A stretch of DNA of 64,000 nucleotides from Immersiella caudata (GCA_030512335.1 JAULSU010000001.1:7626001-7690000); one strand, 5' to 3'. Shown: positions 45,759 to 57,093, numbered from the stretch's first letter. Made by a program: numbers and translations. Notes: a model not told the origin generated them from the letters alone.

Positions 45759-47702
45759 ATGGGCAACTCGCAATCGTCGCTCTCGGGCACGCAGTTCGTC
45801 AACACTGAGCAACCAGCCGTGGCCTCGTTCCAGCAATGTCACGTCTTTGGCGATTCTAGTCTCTACGGTGTCGGCATCCGCACGAGCTACTACCTGCAGT
45901 ACACGGCCGCTCTTCTCTCGCTTTTGTTTCTTCGACGTGGTCAGGACCAGAGCCAGAAGTCGTGGTTCCTCTCGTTTGTGCCTCTCATCGCGGCCAATCT
46001 CGTTGTCCTCTCGCTCAGCGCTGGCGGTGGCGGCCTGGTCATCTTGGACTGGGCCATCGTGTTTGGTCTTGTGTTTTGGTCTATCGTCTTTCTTGTGTGG
46101 CCTGTTCTGGGAGGAACGGATTGTCGGGCTGGCGTTCCGGACTTGGGAGGTGATCCTAAACCATTGCAACAGGCTCTGGAAAGAGAACTGGGCAGGGTGA
46201 TTGGTGACCGGGAGGCAGAATGGCATGCTCGCTATGTCAACGTGCTAAGGGAGCTGGGATTGGAAGGAGAGGAGCGCGGCGACGAGAAGGAGGACCGGCA
46301 TCGGGATTTGGAGGTTGCCCTGCGGGACTATGTCACGGCTTTTACGCCAGCCCGGTTCTCGCTTGCGTCGACGGAGGCTACGAGTTATATCCTAGACCAC
46401 TACGGAGATGGTCGGGCCAGCCACGTCGCGACTCGCATGATGATCGATAACAAGCAGATCGAGGCTTTTCGAGACTCGCACACGGAGGCTCTTCGGTTAG
46501 CCAACGTCTCTTTTGACCACTCTCAAGCCACGACGATGGCTCTCGGACGCTTTGCTTTGGAAGGGCTGCCGCCGGCAGAGACAGCCCAAGTCCGCCGTTC
46601 GCCGTGGCTGGTATTGAAAGAAGTCGGGTATCGGATCAGGGCCACAGGAACGGTCACCAACTGTGGTCTCGGGTTGGTTCTCTACAGTGGATTCGTGGTC
46701 TTTACGATCTGGGCCATCTTCCGCGGCGTCAGCGCGGGGGCTCGGGCTGGTTGCAACATCCGGGTTGTGTTCCTCGTCGTCCCGGCCAGCGTCTACAACC
46801 GCAGCGCTATCAACGCCCTTCGCGTCTTTCTGTGCATCTGGTTTGCCCTGGTGGGCATCCCAGCTCTTCTCGTGGGGGTTGTCCTCGTGGGACTAGGTAT
46901 TGCCGACTGGTGGCGCGGCACGCCCTCGACGGGTCACCGAAACGGCACCCCCGACCCTACGGGCTTCTCCACTGTGCCCTACGATACGGAAAAGGGCAAG
47001 GAGACCGAGATTGCCAGCCCCATCAGTCCTGGCAGCGCGACCCGAGCATCAAGGACAAGCGAGATGCTCTACGAGATGGACGAACTCCGCACTCCGACCT
47101 CCCCTGGCACAGCAAGGAACACAAGAGGCAGCAGTTTCTTCGGGGGATCAATTCTCAAGGACGTCGAGCCCACCTCTGGAGGAGCCGAAATCCGCGGCGG
47201 TAAGAGCAGAAAACCTCTGGACCTCCGAGCGCGGATGTCACCGGCCTGTGCCAAGGGGAGATGGGCCTATCTCCTTCTTGTCCCCGTCATCCACACAATC
47301 ACCGTCGTCGAAGTCACCATCCGCATCAACCGTCTGGATATGACAGCCCCACCGATGTCCTCGATGGGCGAACTCCTCGCTTTCTTCTTGGGTGTCTTCG
47401 TCCTCCTCCGGGTCCTCGCGCTGTGCGCCCGCGAAAGCATGAGGAGGCTACAGCGGCGTCGGTCAGCGGGGTGGTTCGAGGAGAGGAGGAGCATGGTGAC
47501 AGCGCCGGCGAAAAGAGTAGGCGATCCAGACTTCGGGCGGGCGCTGCGGAAGGAGACCTCAGTGAGGAGTGGGGAGTCGAGCTTCGGACGGGAGGGTCAA
47601 GGCCTGGATGCCAAGGGAAAGAGGAGGATATACATGCAGCCGGAGAGGAAGAGTGGCAGCAGCATGGGCAAGTTTAGGGAGATGATTGATGATGAGGACT
47701 GA
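45759..47702 (+). CDS. multi-spanning membrane protein of unknown function
   Basis: A single exon of 647 codons. The N-terminus MGNSQSSLSG matches an N-myristoylation pattern (Gly2, Ser6). HVFGDSSLYGVGIRTSYYLQ leads into helix 1 (about 42-60), with further helices at about 68-88 and 92-118. A soluble, partly helical segment runs from about 120 to 295. More helices follow at about 298-322, 330-346 and 358-384, then a Ser/Thr-rich loop, then WAYLLLVPVIHTITVVEVTI and ELLAFFLGVFVLLRVLALCA. The basic tail ends in DDED. I recall proteins with this N-terminal phrase as common but unnamed in filamentous fungi. ATG 45759 has a CGCC context before it. Function unknown. Confidence 0.85.
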   Translation: MGNSQSSLSGTQFVNTEQPAVASFQQCHVFGDSSLYGVGIRTSYYLQYTAALLSLLFLRRGQDQSQKSWFLSFVPLIAANLVVLSLSAGGGGLVILDWAIVFGLVFWSIVFLVWPVLGGTDCRAGVPDLGGDPKPLQQALERELGRVIGDREAEWHARYVNVLRELGLEGEERGDEKEDRHRDLEVALRDYVTAFTPARFSLASTEATSYILDHYGDGRASHVATRMMIDNKQIEAFRDSHTEALRLANVSFDHSQATTMALGRFALEGLPPAETAQVRRSPWLVLKEVGYRIRATGTVTNCGLGLVLYSGFVVFTIWAIFRGVSAGARAGCNIRVVFLVVPASVYNRSAINALRVFLCIWFALVGIPALLVGVVLVGLGIADWWRGTPSTGHRNGTPDPTGFSTVPYDTEKGKETEIASPISPGSATRASRTSEMLYEMDELRTPTSPGTARNTRGSSFFGGSILKDVEPTSGGAEIRGGKSRKPLDLRARMSPACAKGRWAYLLLVPVIHTITVVEVTIRINRLDMTAPPMSSMGELLAFFLGVFVLLRVLALCARESMRRLQRRRSAGWFEERRSMVTAPAKRVGDPDFGRALRKETSVRSGESSFGREGQGLDAKGKRRIYMQPERKSGSSMGKFREMIDDED

Positions 47703-49334
47703 TGAGCTATGAGGCTTGTAATACGGTGTGTGATGTCTGATGTTGATGATGGCATGACATGGGCGGAGGTGGGTGGCGTTGACAAGGCCCGGGCCGGCCT
47801 TTGGAGTTGGGTAGATTTAGAGTATACCTAATGGTAATGTGCTGATGGGTTCAGGCCCTTCTTGAGCTGTTGCTGGTCATACCATTGATTATTTTCGTGG
47901 GATGTGTCGGCATCTCATGTAAGTCAAACCGGCACCCTCAAAAGACCTAGCAGGTCTGTATGCAAAGATCTTTCCCACTCGCCCCTGGCCGCGGCCTACC
48001 CGTGGGAAGTGGTACAACCTCCAGCCAAGCTGCAATGTCAATCACCGCCATATCATCCATAGGTAACACAGATCCAACCAACCTCGCCAAGAGATCTAAA
48101 AAGCATCTCGATCTCTGCAAATACTTCCTGTGAAAACGTCCCAGATCCCTGGTATCGTTCAATATTCACAATCATACTCAGAAACATGCCGTCCCCAGCG
48201 CCGCATCCGCAAAAAGATAACAACCGCCCGTCCCACCCTCCTCTGCAGACAAACACCCGTCCCGCAACAAAAAACCACCCATTCACCGACCAGCTGGATA
48301 TTACCCGCTGTCAAATCCACCTTGCCCATACCACCGCACCTGCACGGAGGTTTAATTGCCACGGCCATGTCATTGGCTCTCCGCTAGTCGCGTAGACTCG
48401 CGTCGCACGTGGAATCGACTAAGCAATTCCGGGGCTCGCTCGTCGGAAAAGAAATGACAAAAAGAAGCCCCGAACGGATGCCGGAAGGATGGAGAAAAAA
48501 GTGGCAGCCGACGCTAGAGGGGGGGTGGAGTTTGAGTCTAGGCTCTTGGGTGCTGGAAATCTGGGGTTCGTCAGGGGAAGTTAGACTAGCGTTGGTGTTG
48601 GTGTTCGCCAAGACTTGGGGGGGGATTGGCATCGCGAGGATTTGTTGGGAGGCGAGTGTGGGTTCGGGAGAGGTTACCCACAGTTGCACAACAAGGGAGC
48701 TCAATGGAAGGGAGTTTGTTTTGCACTTGCTTGCATTGGGGTTCGATTCAATGAAAGGGAATTGAGTGAAATCGGATTTTTTTCACCCTGGGCGTCGCAT
48801 TTTCCACGTCCCCAGATTCAGGCTTTAATCAATGGAGCACTTCTCGAAGCAATATCAGAGGTGGTCATAGATTGCGGCTTTCCCCCGCTCTTGGCTGCGA
48901 GCCTATGTGGGTGCGCCACTCCTTCGCATCCCCCACAACAGGCTGAAGGAGCTCCATCCGTCTTTCTGCCTGCAGTAGTCGGCGCATTCTCCGCATGGAG
49001 AGGCAGGCTTGTCGCCAAGTCATCTGGCAGCCGGCATTTGCTGGTCGGGGCCAGGGTGGATGCGGAGGCAGGAAAACCATATCAGGGGGGGCCACTAACA
49101 ACATAGCTGGTAGGGACTCCACCGGCACCCAGGTTCGTGCGCGTGGACGGGTGGTATATAGACTGCAGCATGCCAGGCATCAACAACCGGGACTTGACTC
49201 TGCACCGCCGGTCAACCAAAGCGTGTTTTTCCAACTCTTTGAATAACTTGACGTGGGTGGACGATACCCCTTTCCCTTCCGACAACTCGCATCGACAAGC
49301 CCAAAAAAGGGGGGTTCAACACAGATTCAACACC
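47703..49334. other. intergenic, includes the sugar-transporter promoter
   Basis: No gene supported over 1.6 kb. The last part contains G-rich tracts (for example near 49083) and a TATA-like element at 49155-49160. Confidence 0.5.
49155..49160 (+). promoter_or_regulatory. TATA-like element of the MFS transporter gene
   Basis: TATATA lies 175 bp upstream of the ATG at 49335, a usual distance with a medium-length fungal leader. Confidence 0.45.
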
Positions 49335-50961
49335 ATGGCTCCCGAGGAGACGTGGAAAGACCACTGGAAGGTGTTTGTGGCCTGCGGCGTGGTGGTGCTC
49401 TCACCGTTCCAGTATGGTGTCGACTTTGGACTCATCGGTGGTCTCCAGGCCATGGTGGGCTTCCTCAAGGTGTTCGGCTACCCCAACCCCAACGTACCAT
49501 CGGGATGGAACATCGACACGACGCGCCAGCAGCTCATCTCGTCGCTCATGACACTCGGCGCCTTCATCAGCTCCGGAACGGCAGGTTTCGCAGCAACATG
49601 GTTCGGGCGACGACACTGCCTGTGGGCGGCGTGCGCGCTCTGCTGCATCTCCAACGTGCTCATGATGGCCACCGAGGACATCGGTGCTCTCTACGCCGGC
49701 CGCTTCCTCATCGGAGTCGCCAACGGCTACTTCATGACCTTCTCGCAGCTCTACATCCAGGAATCGTCCCCCGCCAAGTACCGCGGTTGGTTCCTCACCA
49801 TCTTCCAGTTCTTCACCTCCTTCGGCACCCTCATCGGTACCATCATCGACTGGGCCACTGCCAAGCGCCCCGACAAGTCGGCTTATCTCATCCCGCTCGG
49901 CATGATCTACATCGTCCCCGTCTTCCTCACTGCCGCCCTCTTCTTCATCCCCGAGTCCCCCCGCTGGCTCATCCTCCAGAACAAGTACGAGGATGGCGTC
50001 GCCGCTCTCGCTTGGATGCGTCCCCAGGGTGCCGCAGTCGAGGAGGAAGCCGCTGAGATCAAGGCCGCCATCGACCGCGAGAAGGAGCTCGGCAGCAACG
50101 TCAGCACCTGGGACATGTTCACCAACCCCGTCGACCGCCGCCGTACCTGGATCGCTGTGTGCGTCGTCACTCTCCAAGCCGCGTCCGGCAGCATGTTCAT
50201 CATCGCTTACAAGGCCTACTTCCTGACCATGGCCGCGGTCCCCGACCCCTTCGCCATGAGCAACGTCCTGTCCGTCATGGGCATCGTCGCCATTCTCTTC
50301 AACAGCTTGATCGTCGTCCGCTGGGGCCGTCGTCGCGCCATTCTCATGACCGGTCTCGGCGTGTGCGGCATTCTGCAGCTCATCATCGCCGTCGTCTACG
50401 ACAGGCTCGGCCGCACCAACCAGACCGGCAACGTCCTCGTCGCCCTGACCTGCTTGTACATGATGAGCTACAACGGCATGATCTCGTCGTATGCTTGGCT
50501 CGCCGGCGGTGAGGTCCCCTCGCAGCGTCTGCGCTCGTACACCTTCGGTCTGGCCGCTGCCGTCGGTTTCTTTTTCGCCTGGCTCACGACCTTCACCGCG
50601 CCCTACTTTATCAACCCGCAGTCGATGAACTGGGGCCCCAAGTACGGATACATCTGGTTCCCGTCTTGCTGCGTCGCCGTTCTCTGGGTCTTGTTCTTCC
50701 TGCCTGAGACCCAGGGTCGCACGCTTGAGGAGATTGATGAGATGGTGAAATTTCCCAGCCCCTTTTCGAAAGAAATGTTTGCTAACAATCCGGTCACAGT
50801 TCGAGGCCAAGCTCCCCGCCCGCGCGTTCCGCAAATACGTCTGCGTCGGCCACACGGCCAACGCCCCCAAAGGCGACGGCGAGGTCGACCGTCCTGCATC
50901 GTCCCAGGATGAGAAGAAGTCCGCCGACGTGGCCCACACCGAGGTCAAGGAGAAGAACTAG
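49335..50961 (+). CDS. MFS sugar transporter
   Basis: Exons 49335-50744 and 50800-50961, 55-nt intron (GTGAAA...GCTAAC...CAG), giving 523 residues. It shows the sugar-porter marks: GFAATWFGRRHCLWAACALC after helix 2, YAGRFLIGVANGYF in helix 4, FIPESPRWLILQNKYEDG after helix 6, VRWGRRRAILMTGLG after helix 8, and FFLPETQGRTLEEIDEMF at the end of helix 12. The cytosolic tail has about 50 residues. The CACCATGG context favours ATG 49335 over an in-frame upstream ATG at 49170. Codon use is strongly biased to C-ending codons, which usually goes with high expression. The sugar cannot be named; alpha-glucoside-type transporters of fungi have a similar layout. Confidence 0.93.
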
Positions 50962-51143
50962 TGCAGCAGGCATTGCAGGCTCGGAATCGCATCCATAACT
51001 GTTAGACGCGAGAGTCAGTCGCTGTGCCGGAGGTGCAGTCGAACGGCTCAGATGATGATATGAACAGGAGGGTAATGAAGGAGATGATATACCACATTTA
51101 GTTGGTCAGGATATAGGAGATACTGTAATAGTACGTGATATCC

Positions 51144-52046
51144 TCACTTCTCGAAGGCCGCGTTGCGACCGAGTGCGCCGAGCATGGCGGGCATTGATCT
51201 GGCCTTTTCCCACCGCTCTTGATACTCATCCTTGTCCGCGCCCTTTCCGTCGAGCCCGAATTCCAACCCGAATTCACCCACAAAGGTGTCGAATGTTGTT
51301 GCTGGCTTGTTCTTGCACAGGCCGCACATGATCTGAACCAAATCATCCTTGAACCCTTCGCGCGGAAACGCCGTCACGATCTCCTTGTACTCGTCGACTG
51401 AGATCAACTTGCCCGGCTCTGATAACTGTTAGTTCTCTCTTCTTCCCCTTTTCTCCCCCACAAAACAAAAAGAAAGAAAGAAAGAAAGAAAGAACGAAAG
51501 AAAGAAAGAAAAAACGAAAGAAAGAAAGAAAAAAAAAGGCTTACCTCCAGCCCCTGGATCCCCACCCATATAAACACCCAAAAAATCCGCCAAAATCCCC
51601 AAGTGCACCACCCCCACCTCCCCCTCCTTCCAAATCGCAATCCCCCCCGTCGTATGCAACGCAATCGCATCCCACAACAGCTGCAACCGATGTTTATCCC
51701 ATCTCGGTCCCGCATACTCAGAAATGAACGTCCTCGCGACATCCGCACCGTCCACCTCGAAGCGTTTATCCTTGGACAGGAGTTCTTCGGTGGTGGCCCA
51801 GCCCATGTCGTGGAGGAAGATGGCGGTGACAATTAGTTCAGTGTCGAGGGTCAGGCGGGAGAATTGGGGGAGGCGGGAAGAGAGGAGGAGGGCGAAGGCG
51901 GTGGAGCGGAGGCAGTGGTTTACGGTCGAGGGGCGGGTGTGTTGGGTTAGGAAGGTTAGGGCGGCGGTGGTGACGGGGGTGGAGGGGATGGTGATATTTG
52001 AGATGGGGAGGGGGAGAAAGGGGTTGGAGAGTGTAGGGAGGATCAT
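51144..52046 (-). CDS. HD-domain protein, cyanamide hydratase-like
   Basis: Minus-strand exons 52046-51545 and 51418-51144, giving 258 residues. The HD-superfamily ligands appear as H44 (TVNHCLRSTAFALLL), H79-D80 (IVTAIFLHDMGWATTEELL) and H131 (LQLLWDAIALHTTGG), with ILADFLGVYMGGDPG after them. Length and order match fungal cyanamide hydratase/Ddi-type HD proteins (about 240-260 residues). A metal-dependent hydratase or phosphohydrolase role is inferred from those residues. The 126-nt intron contains a long pure CTTT tract (sense strand). Tail to tail with the sugar transporter, 182 bp apart. Confidence 0.88.
51471..51538. repeat. GAAA/CTTT microsatellite inside the HD-gene intron
   Basis: About 17 near-perfect GAAA units on the plus strand with a few interruptions (AACG, A-runs). 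It makes up over half of the 126-nt intron. Confidence 0.9.
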
Positions 52047-52526
52047 TTTGGTGGTAGTCGGCCTGGTTGCTTTTTGCTGGGTGGGTTGCTCTGCTTGATC
52101 TTGGTATGAAGTTGGAGGTGATGGTAGATGGAGGGGCTCGATTGCTTTTTGGGCTGAAAGAGGGGCGGCTATATACTGCTTTCCAAGGGTGAGCTCCGAA
52201 GGTCCTCGGTGTTTATCTGTCTAGCTTTTGCGGACGGGGCGCCGGTGACACTAGTGTCGCAAATGGGCAAGTAGATCCCATGTCCCGACCGCGACAACGG
52301 GCGCCAAGACGAGAGTCTGTCATCTCGGACTCGTGGTTATGCCGCCCTCGGTTTGCGATCGTGCACAGCGTTGCAGTTGATTGGCTTCTGCGCTTTGGTG
52401 AGCACATGTGTTGGGAGCTTAGGATTTGGAATCTGTATGCTTGAGGCTCTTTCGTTCCAATTTTGATGCTGGAGTACCGCCCGGATTGTCGTCTCGTGTC
52501 TCCGCTGCCGTTGACGTACAGAGTGC
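52047..52526. other. intergenic: HD-gene promoter and phosphatase-remnant 3' side
   Basis: No gene supported. Contains the HD gene's 5' region on the left. Confidence 0.45.
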
Positions 52527-53476
52527 TCAGCAGTTTCGCAGTGCAGACGTGTCTACTGCCAGATTATCCCGCAACTGCTTGATCTGATCCGTTGTCATGA
52601 TCCCAGACTCGACCAAGTACCTCTCCATCCCGCCCCAGCCTCGAAGTCACTCCAAGAACCTTTGCATTGCCTCCTTTCTAAGAACCCATCAGCAGAACTC
52701 TTATGTTCAGGCGGCAACTGCGTACCTAGCGCCAAAGAACCACTCCTCCTCTTTGAACATGCCAAGACCGTTCGGGTCTGATTGTAGATATGATCTCGGT
52801 AACCTTTGCGGCAAGCCCAACCACCGATAGCGCGTACCCCTGCGCGACAATGTCGTCCGGCACGTCGCAAATGCTGAGAATCATGGCGCATACCACCCCG
52901 GTTCGGTATTTTCCAAGCGAGCAATGGACGAGAACGGGTTCGAGAGAGGACGGGGAACCCGTAGCGAGGTGACTGAGGATGGTTTTGAAAGGTTGAAAGG
53001 GGTTGGAGGCAGCGGCGCCGGCCGGGATGATTTCTTGGAAGTAGCCGATGAAGCCCTGAAGTCGGGAATGTCAGAGAAGGTTGCGCATCCTGATATCTTC
53101 GCTGCGCACCTCATCTCCCTCTTTCTTCAAACTCTGGTCTCGCTGGGCGCGATGCGCATCTTCGTAGATGTTGTCGGCGAAAATCGTTGCGGGGATCCCC
53201 ACTGCCGGCTCCCAACCAGTGAGTTGCCCCCATCCTTTGGCTGGTGCTCTCCTTGATCTCTCAATCAGAACGGAGGTCGAATGTCGTGGATATGTTGAGC
53301 CCGCGCAGTTGGGGAATGGCCTTGGTTGCAATCGTCGACAGGTCTGCTGATCGGTAGGCGACGCCCCGCTGGACGACCTTTGTCGGCTGGTTCGCGATGG
53401 GGTATCCTCCGCGGTCGCGAAATTTGCACAGGCCATCGATCTTCAAGAAGGGCGGGGATGGAGGGTTGGGAGCCAT
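52527..53476 (-). pseudogene. broken tyrosine-phosphatase-family gene (Tyr_phosphatase3 type)
   Basis: Apparent minus-strand exons are 53476-53110, 53055-52726 and 52677-52527. Exon 1 reads MAPNPPSPPFLKIDGLCKFR then DRGGYPI and YRSADLSTI and FDLRSD, the normal start of this family. One-base frameshifts lie near 53265 (after FDLRSD) and near 52785 (before QSDPNGLGMFKEEEWFFGA). An in-frame TGA sits at 52649-52647 between KEAMQRFLE and LRGWGGMERYLVESGIMTTD, where CGA (Arg) would fit. The P-loop is present as VLVHCSLGKYRTGVV; the usual D after GK is Y here. Both introns keep good splice signals. It was once a phosphatase of about 260 residues acting on phosphotyrosine or phosphoinositide, now apparently inactive. 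Confidence 0.7.
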
Positions 53477-54372
53477 TGTGTTGAAGTGGATGTTGGGAGA
53501 ACTCGAAGCCCCCACACAGCAGGTGCGCTGGATGATGAAATGTGGACTGGGATGCGCCGTCTTACTTACAATCGCTATTGTACCCCCTGCTGTGAAGCAC
53601 GGTTTCCATTAAGTTTGGCCCTACATTGTTACTTACCTATCATTGTTCCTTCAACCTTTTTTCCTTTGCTTTTCGACAATCCCTTTGTCAAAAGGGCTGC
53701 TGGTTCCGGGCAATGCTTCGAAACCACCCGCTGCAGAACGACCAGCGCGTCCCCGCAGAGGTCCAGCAGTCTGCCGAACCCCTCACGCAGCAATTTCCAA
53801 TCTTTTGTACGCGAGAGGCGCAGGGAATAAAAAGGAGCGAGGCACGTATGGAGGGAGAGTGAATCTTCCTTTGGGTCTTGGCTTCGTTGGATTCCCATTG
53901 GGCTTAAATGGGAGGAAATCGCAGTGCTGCGCCTCGCGATCTGCCTGACATTCACAGGGTTACTCCAGCCCCAAGTGCCATCAATGAGGAGGATTACGCG
54001 AAATCAAAGGCGCCCGCCAAATCGATTTACCCAGGCTTTCTCTCCCCCAAATTCAATTATCCGCGCGCTTAGTGCACTGGAAAACGCACGGTGTAACGCC
54101 TAACGCCTAGCATGGGATGCTACCCTCAACGCCCGCGGCACAGTCAGGCTCAATCATCTTTGAAAAAGACTTGCGTCAAGGATACGACATCGCGAATACG
54201 CCTGGAGGATGCGCCCTATAGCTCCTAGTTGCGGTGTTTAGATCTAGTATAAAACAAGCAAACAATGCATCTATTCCGGCGTCCCTCTCCTCCTCAGTAC
54301 CAGCCCGGCTCTCAACCACACGAAGATTGAATTAGCCCCTTATCCTTCAACACCTCACTCAAAGCAAAAAAA
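53477..54372. other. intergenic, small-secreted-protein promoter
   Basis: No gene supported. A TATAAAA box near the right end is listed separately. Confidence 0.5.
54248..54254 (+). promoter_or_regulatory. TATA box of the small secreted protein gene
   Basis: TATAAAA lies 119 bp upstream of ATG 54373. An A-rich stretch directly precedes the start codon. Confidence 0.5.
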
Positions 54373-54794
54373 ATGAAGCTCATTTTTTCTCTTGCTCTCA
54401 TTGCCGGTATGTCCTCCACCCCTCAGATTACTAGTCAAAACTAACAAAAACCACAGCATCAGTCCTCCCCGCCCTCGCCGACCGATGGGAAATCGAATGG
54501 TGGCCCGCCAACACCATCCCCGGCAAGCAAGGCATCATGGTCTCAAAATGGTACTCCAACACCAACGGCGCCGCCGGCGAGGACATCAGCTACAGACTAA
54601 ACGCGTGCCTCAACAACCCCGGCCCTCGGGGGATGCAGCAGTTTTGCGTCTCCGGGAACGATGGCGATCAATGGGCGCGCTTCATTTTTGCGGGGCAAAA
54701 CTGGCGGTGTTTGAAGTTGACGTCGACGTATTATCAGGATCCCAATGATAAGGATAAGCAAGGGAAGGAGATTTGGAGTGAGGTTTCTTGTTAG
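54373..54794 (+). CDS. small secreted protein, effector-like
   Basis: Exons 54373-54406 and 54457-54794, 50-nt intron (GTATGT...CTAAC...CAG), giving 123 residues. Signal peptide MKLIFSLALIAASVLPALA (about 1-19). The mature part of about 104 residues starts DRWEIEWWPANTIPGKQG. It has four cysteines, in NACLNN, QQFCVSG, NWRCLKL and the final SC. It is rich in Trp, Asn and Gly (for example YSNTNGAAGEDISYRLN). The intron inside the signal-peptide region is common for fungal secreted proteins. No family recognised. Small size, even Cys count and isolation in a gene-poor stretch fit an apoplastic effector or antimicrobial-type protein, but this is inference. Confidence 0.78.
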
Positions 54795-56090
54795 GAGGCG
54801 GTGGCTATGTGGGAGGACACTTGCATTATTTGTTGGGTTCAATCGATGCGGATCTTGTACGTAATGACCATGACGAAACTTTTTCGAAGGGGCGGTTATA
54901 AAGCCAGCACCTGAACAAATCACACAATGCGCAGTTTGCCATCTTTTCCCCTGGGCTGCGGTCTTGAGAGGATTCTTCGATTGAAGTGCACTGCGCAGGC
55001 CCGCATATCTGCTCGACGCGCCCGGATGAGGGGTCTTGGCTCAGATATCTTTATCACGGCGACTCGGGGTCTGATGTTCAACAGGTTGTAACATGGCGGT
55101 TTCTGCCACATGCAAGTTTGCCAAGGCTTTGGCTTCGGATGAGCTTGATGTGTGGGTTGGCATTTCTTCTTGTCTTGATTGCGCGATGGGGAAACTGGGT
55201 TCAGGGGGCGAAGCATGACGACGACAGACATGGCTAGGGGTTTGATGGGATCGACGAAAACTGTAGGCCAAGTTTCAGTTTGCATCTCACGGGTGAGCTG
55301 AACTCAGATTATGGGAGAAGTAGACATGACACGAAGCGGCGCCCCTTGACATTACTAAGCGAAACAGGACGCTGCGTATCTACCTTGTGTATAGAAATAT
55401 CCGCCGTGCGAATCCCCGGGTTCAACCCGGATTACGCCTGCCGTGGGCTGGGGGAGGTTCCCGGGAAGAAGCTATCCGAGATGGGATGCATAATCAGATG
55501 ACTTACTTTTGAAGACAGGTGATTCTGTTCCTTCTAAATATATATTCGTCTGCGTGCATGAGCGTTGCGACGGTGGTTCCCTCAGACTCATCTTTACTCT
55601 TCGTCGACGTGGGATTTTTGCACTTGTATACGCCAGGGTATATATGGTTGGCTGGACCTCATATGGGTAAGAGACAAGATAAAGGGCGAGAATAACCTGG
55701 AAGTTGCCTCGGCTTCTGATGTAGAGCCCAGACTTGACCGACAGCACGCCAAGGAGTCCCAGCGATGTCGACCTCGGATACCCGAGGGGATCGATGGTCC
55801 ACCGAAGAGCCGTCAACACGGTCATTGGGGCATGCTGCGTCTATTTGTGGGCCTCTCAATATTGTGAGCATAAAGTTGGTGGAAAGGTCTGTGGATATCA
55901 AAGGGTGAACGACCGCCATCAGCAGCGTATATTGGCCTTGATTGCTTCTGGACCCGCTGGTATATGCCGCAATAAAGCTGACCACAAAATACCGTCCATC
56001 GCATGTTATGATCATGCTGTCGACTAAGGCATGGGGATCCTAGCACATGTGGTTGGTTGGTGAATCGTGGGCCGTCAAGTCGAGCTCGCA

Positions 56091-56136
56091 TACTAGCTGC
56101 AGCTGTGTTCGCTTACTAGCTGCAGCAGTGTTCGCT
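56091..56136. repeat. 23-bp tandem duplication
   Basis: TACTAGCTGCAG followed by CTGTGTTCGCT, then the same unit again with one T-to-A change. Two copies, directly adjacent. Confidence 0.85.
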
Positions 56137-56984
56137 CTCCCCATTGGATGCCCCTGGTGAGGTTCGATGCGGACCGTGTGCCCGGCAAAGGCGATTTCCC
56201 GGCTCGCGCTGTCAAAAACCCTGCATGGGTGGCGCAGGTTAGGCTCCGGATCGATCGTCGAGACAAAGTTTATCTGTGAACCGATACGAACTAGACCTGT
56301 TAAGTCACGGGTACGATGGTCGAAAGGAAATCTCCCCGCCCGTCGTGCATTTGATTTGGGGTTTGGCCGTCTTGTTGAGCACCGTGTTATTGCTGCTGCG
56401 TTGGGCTGGCAGTGATTTGTACCCTCTGGCACTGTATCCTCGGGCATCGCGGACATCCTCGGGGTTCTGACAGTGACGTTTTTGATTGCCAGCGGCGAAC
56501 CCATATCCAGGCTCGTGTCACCGGGCTTCTGGTGGTGGATGGTGCCTCTCCCAAGCGTTATTAGCCGACCCGCAGACCTGGTCTCGGTACCTGGGGCCTC
56601 ATCGCGCTATCAACGAACCACTATATAATTTAGTATACGCCAATAAGCGATCTGAACCTGCCAAACTATGGCTAAAGAAGGTGACCACTCACACTCGATA
56701 GATAAGACTTGAACGAACCGGTGTGGCGCCATGCTAGGAGCGTTTTGTGGGTAATCCCTCGATGTGCCGCGTTCGGGTCCGCGACACGGGACACGGGAAC
56801 GCTGTCCGTCCATACCCGTGTTGGGATCAGAGAGCCGCTCAACACCGGGGCAGCCTAGTTTCTGGATCCTCGATCTGCCGATCGGGTATGAAGGATTCGG
56901 TGGTGGGCAAGAAGCATCCAGATCTAGACAGCAGTTCGCGAGGTTGATTCTTCCGTAGCGTCTTTACCGGGCTCGCGGACTGGG

Positions 56985-56990
56985 TATAAA
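56985..56990 (+). promoter_or_regulatory. TATA box of the GH45 gene
   Basis: GGGTATAAAGCC places TATAAA about 105 bp upstream of ATG 57094. Confidence 0.5.
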
Positions 56991-57093
56991 GCCAAGGTTT
57001 CCTTCGAGCCTTGATTGTCTTTGGATCCATATCGTCCCGCAATCCTGTCGTCCGAGGTAGTCAGCTGTGCACGTCACCTTTCCCAGTCTCAAT

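Larger units (their letters stand above)
54795..57093. other. 2.3-kb intergenic region with a short tandem repeat
   Basis: No gene supported. A frame at about 56276-56470 (+) encodes one hydrophobic helix (VHLIWGLAVLLSTVLLLLRW) but has no clear start and no neighbouring coding frame. Contains the 23-bp duplication at 56091-56136 and a TATA box at 56985. Confidence 0.5.

Noticed and set aside
49401..50948. 515-codon open frame on the minus strand
   Set aside because: Exact antisense of the sugar transporter. Its Asp/Glu/Gly-rich content comes from C-ending codons of the real gene.
51471..51538. Microsatellite considered as a coding Phe/Leu repeat
   Set aside because: The frame through it ends soon after the repeat, while splicing it out restores a conserved HD-protein C-terminus.
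55390..55450. tRNA-like GGTTCAA with GC-rich flanks
   Set aside because: Only a short palindrome (CCGGGTTCAACCCGG). No acceptor stem or A box at the right distance.
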